Assembly (NCBI RefSeq): GCF_016592575.1
Contig: NZ_AP017470.1
Location: 434,001 to 498,000, forward strand
Source: Thermotomaculum hydrothermale
Lineage (GTDB): Bacteria; Acidobacteriota; Holophagae; Thermotomaculales; Thermotomaculaceae
Direction of reading: 5' to 3'
Length of the DNA stretch: 64,000 nt
A model generated the notes under the pieces. It was not told the DNA's origin, searched no databases, and worked only from the letters and a program-made list of their open reading frames with translations. Shown piece by piece: positions 36,187-43,457 of this stretch; positions within the stretch are counted from its first letter, which is position 1, and each line of letters opens with the position of its first letter. A program made the translations under genes and the position numbers.

Positions 36187-37371
36187 ATGTTTGGCACACC
36201 TTCCTCAATTAAACCTCACATAGCGGTTTTTGGAAAAAGGAATGCAGGGAAGTCCTCTTTAATAAACGCTTTAACAGGGCAAAACCTTGCAATAGTTTCC
36301 GATGTGGCAGGAACAACAACTGACCCTGTTTATAAGTCATTTGAGTTATTACCCTTTGGTGCTGTTGTTTTTATAGATACAGCAGGGCTTGACGATACTG
36401 GAGATTTAGGAAAGTTAAGGGTAAAGAAATCTTATGAGATTTTAAATAAGACAGATTTAGCCCTTATTGTTGTTGAAAAAGAATTAAGTGAATTTGAAAC
36501 AAATCTTATAAAAGAAATTGAACAAACAGGGACAGATTACCTTGTTGTGTACAATAAAAGCGATATTTACAATTATAAAAATATAAAAAACGGAATTCCA
36601 GTAAACACAAAAACAAAAGAAGGGATAGATATATTAAAAAAAAGAATAATTGAGATACTTGAAAAGCATAAAGCACTTCAATCTGAGGGGTTGGTTTCAG
36701 ACCTTGTTAACGAGGGGGGATTCGCGGTTTTGGTTGTTCCCATTGACGAGGAAGCCCCCAAGGGGAGGCTTATTCTTCCTCAGGTGCAGACAATTAGGGA
36801 TATACTTGATAATGATGCCTTCTGCCTTGTGGTTAAAGAGAGGGAATTGTATAATGCTTTAAACCTTTTAAACAAAGATCCTGACATTGTGATTACCGAT
36901 TCACAAGCCTTTTTAAAGGTTGCAGCGGATGTGCCTGACCATATTCCGATGACAAGTTTTTCTATTCTCTTTGCAAGGTATAAGGGAGATTTAAACCTAT
37001 TTATTGAGGGTGCAAAGGAGATTGAAAACCTTGAAAATGGGGACACTGTTTTAATTATGGAAGCCTGCTCCCATCATCAGGTTGGAGATGACATAGGTAC
37101 TGTTAAAATTCCCAGATTGTTGAGACAGTACACTGGGAAGAAACTAAATTTTGAGTTTTACAAAGGCAAGGGCTTTGATTTTGCAAGAAAAGATATAAAG
37201 CTTGTTATCCACTGTGGTGGTTGTATGTTAAACAGAAAGTCAATGATTTCAAGGATGGATATTTTTAACAAAAATAATATAAAAATAACAAATTACGGAA
37301 TTACAATAGCCTACACCCTGGGAATTCTTCCACGAGCCTTAAAACCCTTTGATATTGACTTTAAGTATTAA
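36187..37371 (+). CDS. hydF: [FeFe] hydrogenase maturation GTPase HydF
   Basis: Scaffold on which the di-iron precursor of the H-cluster is built and handed to HydA. 394 residues. GTPase domain with P-loop GKRNAGKSS (11-19), GTTTD, DTAG and NKSD. The cluster domain has C294-x-H296 followed 45 residues later by H342-C-G-G-C346, the HydF signature. It starts immediately after the aspartase-like gene. The third maturase, HydE, is not in this window. Confidence 0.97.
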   Translation: MFGTPSSIKPHIAVFGKRNAGKSSLINALTGQNLAIVSDVAGTTTDPVYKSFELLPFGAVVFIDTAGLDDTGDLGKLRVKKSYEILNKTDLALIVVEKELSEFETNLIKEIEQTGTDYLVVYNKSDIYNYKNIKNGIPVNTKTKEGIDILKKRIIEILEKHKALQSEGLVSDLVNEGGFAVLVVPIDEEAPKGRLILPQVQTIRDILDNDAFCLVVKERELYNALNLLNKDPDIVITDSQAFLKVAADVPDHIPMTSFSILFARYKGDLNLFIEGAKEIENLENGDTVLIMEACSHHQVGDDIGTVKIPRLLRQYTGKKLNFEFYKGKGFDFARKDIKLVIHCGGCMLNRKSMISRMDIFNKNNIKITNYGITIAYTLGILPRALKPFDIDFKY

Positions 37372-37437
37372 CTTTTGGTTTGATTTTTCTTAAATTAAGT
37401 TAAAATATTATTAACAATCACATAACAGGGGGTATTT

Positions 37438-38400
37438 ATGGATTTTAAAGAGATTGATAAAATTATCAAAAGTATAAAAAAACTTGATGATGAAAAACAA
37501 CTTTACCTTGAAAGAGTTGAGAAACTTGAGGAGAAAAAAACAAGCATAAGCGAAATTGTGTATGAGAAAATAAGGGGGGATTACGAGAAAAAGATAGAAA
37601 CCTTGAATGCTGAAATTTATCCACTTATTGAGCAGCTTGCTGTTTTAAAATCAGAGATTGACAGCATGCTTAAAGAGATTGAAGGGGAAATTTCAGAGGT
37701 AAACATAAAGAAAGAGGAGATTCAGGTAAGGTGTGATTTAGGTGAATTTTCTCAGGAAAAGGCTGATGAGATGATTAAAGCCCTGGAAGATGAAAACAAG
37801 GAAAGGTTTGAATTGTACGAAAAACTTAAAAAATACAGTGAGAAAATGGATGAGGTATTGCAATCAAACATTTTAATGCAGGAAAACAATACCCCAGATT
37901 TAGAAGAGCCTGAGGTTATAGCTGAAGATTTTCAGGAAAAAACTGCTGATGAAAATATTGCTGATATTTCCCCGGGTGATATTGAAGGCGCCTTTGAAAC
38001 AAAGACAGGAATACAAACAGGTATTTCTGTGCCAGTTGAAATGGAAGAAGATGGAACAGTTTTTGAACCTTCTGAGGCTGTTGGAAGTAATGAAGGGAAA
38101 ACAATGCTTATAAGACAGCCGAAGCTTGAAATTATTGCCGGAGGGAATGAAGGAACTGAGTTCAGGTTAAAATTGGGGACAACAAATATAGGTAATGACG
38201 AATCAAACGATATAGTTATAGATAACCCGACTGTTGAATTTAAACATGCGCAAATTGTTTTTGAGCCTGAGGGGTTTAAGATTTATGATTTCAACAGTGA
38301 AAAGGGTATATTTGTAAACGGTGTAAAAGTTAATGAATGTGTCCTTAAAGTAGGTGATATAATTAGCCTTGGGAATGTTCAGTTAAAATTTAAAGAGTAA
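37438..38400 (+). CDS. Coiled-coil protein with C-terminal FHA domain
   Basis: 320 residues without signal peptide. The first 150 residues are a long charged coiled coil (EIDKIIKSIKKLDDEKQLYLERVEKLEEKK ...), followed by an acidic linker. An FHA domain at about 225-320 (TNIGNDESNDIVIDNPTVEFKHAQIVFEPEG ... GIFVNGVKV) recognises phosphothreonine in this family. The Ser/Thr kinase gene begins 21 bases later, so this protein is the likely substrate or partner of that kinase. Confidence 0.85.
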   Translation: MDFKEIDKIIKSIKKLDDEKQLYLERVEKLEEKKTSISEIVYEKIRGDYEKKIETLNAEIYPLIEQLAVLKSEIDSMLKEIEGEISEVNIKKEEIQVRCDLGEFSQEKADEMIKALEDENKERFELYEKLKKYSEKMDEVLQSNILMQENNTPDLEEPEVIAEDFQEKTADENIADISPGDIEGAFETKTGIQTGISVPVEMEEDGTVFEPSEAVGSNEGKTMLIRQPKLEIIAGGNEGTEFRLKLGTTNIGNDESNDIVIDNPTVEFKHAQIVFEPEGFKIYDFNSEKGIFVNGVKVNECVLKVGDIISLGNVQLKFKE

Positions 38401-38421
38401 AAACAGAGGTTTGAAACATAA

Positions 38422-39348
38422 ATGAAATTTGGCAAATACGAAATAATTAAAGAAATAGGCAAGGGTGCAATGGGGGTAGTTTACCTTGCTTTTGACCCTA
38501 TTATTGAAAGACAGGTAGCCATAAAAACAATGAATCCCCAGTTGTTTCAGGATTTAGAGCAAAGGGAAAGGTTTTTCAGGGAAGCAAAGTCTGCAGGTAT
38601 TCTTCAGCATCCTAATATTGTGACAATTTACGATATGGGAATGGAGGGGGAGACCCCTTATATTGTCATGGAGTATGTTGAAGGGGAAGACCTTGATTCT
38701 TTAATAAAGGCTAAGAAGATTGACCTTGAAACGGCGTTGAAGATAATGATTCAACTTTGCGATGCTCTATCATATGCCCATTCAAAAGGGATTATTCACA
38801 GGGATATTAAGCCTTCAAATATAAGGGTTTTACCTGATAAAACAGTAAAGATAATGGATTTTGGAATTGCAAAAAAAAGTGGTTCAGATTTAACTCAAAC
38901 AGGGGTTTTATTAGGAACTGTCTCCTATATGGCTCCAGAACAGTTGAAGGAGGGTAAAGTTTCCCCTCAAAGTGATATGTTTTCAGCAGGTATTGTTTTC
39001 TATGAAATGCTTTCAGGCGACAAATGTTTTCAGGGAGACACTATTACCTCTGTAATGTATAAAATAGTTTCTTTTAATGAGCATCACATAAAGTTAGAAT
39101 CAGTACCAGAAAATATAGAAAATATTCTGAAAAGAATGGTTGCTCACATGCCAGAAAACAGGTTTAAATCCTGTGCTGAAATCAGTGAATTATTAAAAGA
39201 AATTTTAATTGAACCCACTGTAAAGGTTGGAGAAGGGACGAAAACCACAGTCCTTCCCCCTCCAATTCCTCAAACAATTGAAGAAACGGAACCAACACGG
39301 GTAAAAAAGGTTCCTGAACAAAAAAGAAAAAAAGTTATGTTGGAATAG
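38422..39348 (+). CDS. Ser/Thr protein kinase, cytoplasmic part (frame ends at A7 run)
   Basis: 308 residues. PknB-type kinase: glycine loop GKGAMGVVYLA (14-24), ATP lysine K35, catalytic HRDIKPSN (D128), DFG at 146-148 and activation loop TQTGVLLGTVSYMAPEQ. The frame stops just where bacterial kinases of this type enter the membrane. At 39327-39333 the heptamer A AAA AAA lies in the right phase for a -1 slip, after which reading continues SYVGIVLFFVLILLVLVGVVF, a transmembrane helix, into the next ORF. The full product is therefore probably a membrane kinase of about 565 residues. Confidence 0.9.
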   Translation: MKFGKYEIIKEIGKGAMGVVYLAFDPIIERQVAIKTMNPQLFQDLEQRERFFREAKSAGILQHPNIVTIYDMGMEGETPYIVMEYVEGEDLDSLIKAKKIDLETALKIMIQLCDALSYAHSKGIIHRDIKPSNIRVLPDKTVKIMDFGIAKKSGSDLTQTGVLLGTVSYMAPEQLKEGKVSPQSDMFSAGIVFYEMLSGDKCFQGDTITSVMYKIVSFNEHHIKLESVPENIENILKRMVAHMPENRFKSCAEISELLKEILIEPTVKVGEGTKTTVLPPPIPQTIEETEPTRVKKVPEQKRKKVMLE

Positions 39349-39350
39349 TA

Positions 39351-40127
39351 TTGTTTTTTGTATTGATTTTATTGGTTTTAGTGGGGGTGGTTTTTACAGT
39401 TCATAAAAGGCAGCAGAGAAAAATTGCAATGTTAAAAAAGAAGGTAAGGGAGTCAAATAATCCTGTTGTTTCTAATGAGAAAAAAGAAATAGAGTCAAAA
39501 TCAATAGAAGAGACAATTCCTTCTAATAGTATAGATAAAAATTTAGTTCAGCAAAAACAGGGACAGGAAGTTTTAAAATCTGAAACTACAGAAGAGACTC
39601 CTGTTAAACAACCAGAAAAAAGCCTAACTGGGCAAAGAGAGTTAGCTCCTAAACCTATTCCTAAGAGAAGACCACCTAAAAAAAACAGAAGATTATTACC
39701 GAAAAAGCCTGAAGAAAAAGAGGTATTCTCGTACTCTAACAGTGTTAAAAAGAAAGAAAAGCATTTGAACTTTACTAAAGCTCAAAAAGAGGCTTTAAAG
39801 CAGTTTGTAAAGGATGTTGAGAATATGCCTTATCCTGAAAAAATCTCAATGTCTAATAGGCTATTTAATATAGGTATGAGGGCATTGGGAGATGGGGCTA
39901 ACAGGTTTGCTGCCACAAGCTTTTTTAAATCAATTATTTTAAACCCTAAAAGAAAAGAATCTTATGCTTTTTTATGTGTTGCTCTTGCCAGAATGAAAGC
40001 ATATGACGATGTAAAAAAGGTTATTAAAAAGGCGGAAGAGAATGGAATTAGTCTGTATGATTTAAGGCAGAACAGGTTGTTTGATAGGATGTACACTAAA
40101 TTAGAGCAGAAGGGTTTATTAAAATAA
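39351..40127 (+). CDS. Membrane and C-terminal part of the Ser/Thr kinase (-1 frame)
   Basis: Open frame that begins with a transmembrane helix (FFVLILLVLVGVVF), followed by a Lys/Pro/Glu-rich linker and a helical TPR-like end (MRALGDGANRFAATSFFKSIILNPKRKESYAFLCVALARMKAYDDVKKVIKKA). It lacks a ribosome site and an ATG; the frame is open upstream to the A7 run in the kinase gene. It is best read as the 3' part of the kinase gene reached by -1 frameshifting or transcript slippage. A sequencing error in the A7 run is the alternative. Confidence 0.7.
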   Translation: MFFVLILLVLVGVVFTVHKRQQRKIAMLKKKVRESNNPVVSNEKKEIESKSIEETIPSNSIDKNLVQQKQGQEVLKSETTEETPVKQPEKSLTGQRELAPKPIPKRRPPKKNRRLLPKKPEEKEVFSYSNSVKKKEKHLNFTKAQKEALKQFVKDVENMPYPEKISMSNRLFNIGMRALGDGANRFAATSFFKSIILNPKRKESYAFLCVALARMKAYDDVKKVIKKAEENGISLYDLRQNRLFDRMYTKLEQKGLLK

Positions 40128-40174
40128 TTTTAGATTTTACCTAACTTTCAAATGGTTAAAACAGCAATAAAATG

Positions 40175-40203
40175 TTGACATTTTTTAGTCTCTTTGTTAT
40201 TAT
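40175..40203 (+). promoter_or_regulatory. Promoter of the tRNA cluster
   Basis: TTGACA (40175-40180), a 17-base spacer and TATTAT (40198-40203), about 11 bases before tRNA-Pro. Near-consensus, as expected for stable RNA genes. Confidence 0.8.
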
Positions 40204-40214
40204 ATGCTTCGCGT

Positions 40215-40292
<78 letters not shown>

Positions 40293-40318
40293 GATTTGTA
40301 TGAAAGTTTTGAATACAC

Positions 40319-40395
40319 GCACCAGTAGCTCAGCAGGATAGAGCAGCGGCCTTCTAAGCCGTTGGTCGGGGGTTCGAATCCTCCCTGGTGCGCCA
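40319..40395 (+). tRNA. tRNA-Arg (anticodon TCT)
   Basis: 77 bases with encoded CCA. Acceptor GCACCAG/CTGGTGC, anticodon loop CTTCTAA, T loop TTCGAAT. Reads AGA, the Arg codon most used by the genes here. Confidence 0.95.
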
Positions 40396-40407
40396 TTTAT
40401 TTTTTAT

Positions 40408-40485
40408 GGTGAGCGTAGCTCAATCGGATAGAGCACCAGACTGTGGCTCTGGGGGTTGGGGGTTCAATTCCCCTCGCTCACCCCA
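40408..40485 (+). tRNA. tRNA-His (anticodon GTG)
   Basis: Encoded CCA and the extra G(-1) typical of tRNA-His. Acceptor GTGAGCG/CGCTCAC with discriminator C opposite G(-1); anticodon loop CTGTGGC. Confidence 0.95.
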
Positions 40486-40491
40486 TTTTTT

Positions 40492-43401
40492 TTATCCCTC
40501 AATTCTGTTTTTCCCTCTGTTTTTAGCTAAATAAAGTTTTTTGTCTGCTTCTTCAATAGCCTGGTTTAACTCTTTGTTTGTTGCTTTAGACAGATCTATA
40601 CAATGTACTCCTCCACTTATTGTTAGAGAAAGGGTTAATTCGTCTATTTGAATTTTTGTTGTTTCAACCTCTTGTCTTATATTTTCGGCTATTTCCATTG
40701 CTGACTTTTTATTGCTTTTAAGTAAAGCTACTATAAATTCCTCTCCTCCATACCTTGCAGCAATATCACTTTTCCTTCTTAAATTTTTCTGTATTATTGT
40801 TGCAATTGCTCTCAATACTTCATCTCCAACAATATGCCCGTAGGTGTCGTTTATTTTTTTAAAGTTGTCTATGTCAAAAATTAAAAAACAGGTAATGAAA
40901 TTTTTCTCCCTCGAAGCAATGTTTTTTAGTACATTTAGTTCACTCATAAAAAACCTTCTGTTGTATAGCCCTGTCAGATAGTCGTGGTTTGCAAGCTCTT
41001 TCAGTATATTGTTTTTTTCTTCAAGTTCTTTGTTTAAGCTTGCAAGTTCAGCAGTTCTTTTTTCAACAAGTTTATTTAAAATTCTCTTTTCTTCTTCAAG
41101 TTTTTTTGTTTTGTAATAAGAAAAAATTTGCACAAGTGTTATGATAAAAAAAACTGAGAAAATACTTATTAAAGCCTGATAAAAAGGTTTTTGCCACCAT
41201 GGTATTGGAGTGTCAATCTCAAGTATTTTCTTAATAAATTGTTTACTGCTGAGTATAGATGAAATTCGAATAAAAAGTGGGTGTTTACCAGGACTTATGG
41301 AAGTAAAGTAAATTTTTAAATCTTTATAATCTTTTATTTTGTTCCAGTTTGTGTTTATTCCTTTTAGTTTGTAATCCATGCTGAGGCTATATTCATTTCT
41401 AAACCATATAATGTCAAAGGTGATGAAAATTTCTTTTGCTCCATAAGGAATAATTATTTTTGCGTCATGTAAAGCTGTTTTTGTAAAAATTTTGTCTTTG
41501 TAATAGTATTTTATTGATGTTAAAAGTATTTTAGGATTAAATTCTTTTACTTTTTGTTCATTGAGGCCTAAATTATCAAGCCTTGCAGCACCACCGAAAA
41601 AGCCAAACCATATATGATTTTTATCATCTTTGGCAATTGCATTATGAGTGGTAAATTCATTCCCAGGTAATCCATCGTCCTTTGTTAGAATTTTAATTAC
41701 TTTTTCTTTCTTGGGGTCAAACAACAATGCCCCGCCGTCACTTCCTATCCAGAGGTATTCTTTTACAGGATAGACTGCAGACAGACCAAAGGGTAAAAAG
41801 CCGTTTTTTGTGTTGTATAAAGTGTATTTCCCGTTTTTGACTTTTGCCAACCCATAATTAGTTGCAGCCCAGACAATATCTTTCTTACTATCATAGTAAA
41901 TTGCGTAAACAGATTTTATTTCTTTAGGGGTTTCTTTTAAAAGAGGGAAAAATTGCTCTTTTTCATAGATTAAAATACCATTGCCTAAAGTTCCTAACAG
42001 TATTCGTCCTTTACTATAATTTTCCAGGCATCTAACATATGAAACAGGTAACCCATTTGTTATATTGTAGACTTTCCATTTGTTATTTTTGAAGACGGCA
42101 AACCCTTCTTTGCAGGATGCATAAATTGTTTCCCCTTTAATTAAAATATCGGTTACATTGTTTCCTGGAAGGTATTTTTTTTCAGCTTTAAAATACCATT
42201 CTTTTCCTGAAAGGCTTCTTTTAACTATGCCTCCTCCTTCAGTAGCGAAGTAATAATTGTTCTTTTTATCTTTATTTATTGCCCAGACAGGAAATTTTAA
42301 AAGGTATTTTGATTTCAAAATTTTTGTTTTATTGTTCTTTACAAGGACAACTCCACTTGTATTGCCTATCATCATTGTTTTTTTATCACTATCATAATAA
42401 AAGGAGATATAACTTGAAGAACTTCTCTTTTCAGGATTTCTGAAAACAAGAATATCTTCGGATATTAATTTGCAAACCCCATGGTTTGTTCCAAACCATA
42501 AAATTCCTTCTTTACTCTCAAAAGCACTTAAAACCCTTATTCCGGGGATTCCGTTTTTACTGGTGTATAAAATGTTTTTTTCTTCTTTAGTTTTTCTTAA
42601 TCCAAAGTTGCTTGCAATCCAGAGATTATTTTTGAAATCTATTAATGCATCAAAAAATATCTCTTCATTGCTTTCTGCTTTTGCAAGTGTGTTGATTTTA
42701 TTGTTAGATAATAGGTAAATGGCTTTTTCTGAAATAAGCAGTGCCTTATCTTTTTTTATTCTTTTTATTTTTGTTATTGTTTTTGTGTGCCCAATTAATT
42801 TTATGTTTGTCCCATTAATTTCAGATTGAAAGATATATCCTTTCTGGGAAGCAAATACAATTTTTGTTCCTAAAAATTGAATAGCTGTAGGGTTATATTT
42901 TTTAAAACCAAAGTATGACCATGTTTTTTTTTCAAAATCAAAACGGTATATCCCTTTGTTTTTTACACATGCAAATAAAAAGGGTTTAAATTTAAGAAAC
43001 TTATTTTTTTCTTTAATAGAGTCAAAAATTACTATATCAGAACACTCTCCTATATTTGGAATTTCTTTAAATTCTTTTCCCCAATCTGTAATATATGCCA
43101 ATCCTTTAACTGTAGACGCAACGATAATTCCTGATTTTGAGGCCTCTAATTTATTGATAGACTCACTGGGCAGTCCTTCCTGTAATCTAAAATTAGTGAA
43201 TTTAAAACCATTAAATTTTGAAATCCCTGAACTGCATCCAAACCAGATATAACCGTGTTTATCTTCAATAATACTCCACACCTGTGACGATACAAGGCCG
43301 TTTTCTGTGAAATATTTCTTGAGTGGAAGTAATTGTGATTTTGAGTATAAACTAAATAATATAAAGACAAAAATAATTAAAAATTTTTTATCTATTTTCA
43401 T
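40492..43401 (-). CDS. Propeller-sensor diguanylate cyclase (Reg_prop, Y_Y_Y, GGDEF)
   Basis: 969 residues with a signal peptide. Many two-component-regulator propeller blades (for example IWSIIEDKHGYIWFGCSSGISKFNG) fold as periplasmic beta-propellers up to about residue 620. A Y_Y_Y domain follows (PYGAKEIFITFDIIWFRNEYSLSMDYKLKG), then a transmembrane helix near 750, a coiled coil and a GGDEF domain with an intact active site (RYGGEEFIVAL). It should make cyclic di-GMP in response to an envelope ligand. Such propellers often sense polysaccharide fragments in Bacteroidota. It is a paralogue of the next gene upstream. Confidence 0.92.
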   Translation of the reverse strand: MKIDKKFLIIFVFILFSLYSKSQLLPLKKYFTENGLVSSQVWSIIEDKHGYIWFGCSSGISKFNGFKFTNFRLQEGLPSESINKLEASKSGIIVASTVKGLAYITDWGKEFKEIPNIGECSDIVIFDSIKEKNKFLKFKPFLFACVKNKGIYRFDFEKKTWSYFGFKKYNPTAIQFLGTKIVFASQKGYIFQSEINGTNIKLIGHTKTITKIKRIKKDKALLISEKAIYLLSNNKINTLAKAESNEEIFFDALIDFKNNLWIASNFGLRKTKEEKNILYTSKNGIPGIRVLSAFESKEGILWFGTNHGVCKLISEDILVFRNPEKRSSSSYISFYYDSDKKTMMIGNTSGVVLVKNNKTKILKSKYLLKFPVWAINKDKKNNYYFATEGGGIVKRSLSGKEWYFKAEKKYLPGNNVTDILIKGETIYASCKEGFAVFKNNKWKVYNITNGLPVSYVRCLENYSKGRILLGTLGNGILIYEKEQFFPLLKETPKEIKSVYAIYYDSKKDIVWAATNYGLAKVKNGKYTLYNTKNGFLPFGLSAVYPVKEYLWIGSDGGALLFDPKKEKVIKILTKDDGLPGNEFTTHNAIAKDDKNHIWFGFFGGAARLDNLGLNEQKVKEFNPKILLTSIKYYYKDKIFTKTALHDAKIIIPYGAKEIFITFDIIWFRNEYSLSMDYKLKGINTNWNKIKDYKDLKIYFTSISPGKHPLFIRISSILSSKQFIKKILEIDTPIPWWQKPFYQALISIFSVFFIITLVQIFSYYKTKKLEEEKRILNKLVEKRTAELASLNKELEEKNNILKELANHDYLTGLYNRRFFMSELNVLKNIASREKNFITCFLIFDIDNFKKINDTYGHIVGDEVLRAIATIIQKNLRRKSDIAARYGGEEFIVALLKSNKKSAMEIAENIRQEVETTKIQIDELTLSLTISGGVHCIDLSKATNKELNQAIEEADKKLYLAKNRGKNRIEG

Positions 43402-43457
43402 AATAAGATTTTAAGCTCTATTAGATTAAAAGACAAATTTTTTTTTGGATATCAATT

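Noticed and set aside
39351-40127. Independent gene starting at TTG 39351
   Set aside because: No ribosome site, and the start falls inside a membrane helix whose frame extends upstream to the A7 run in the kinase gene.
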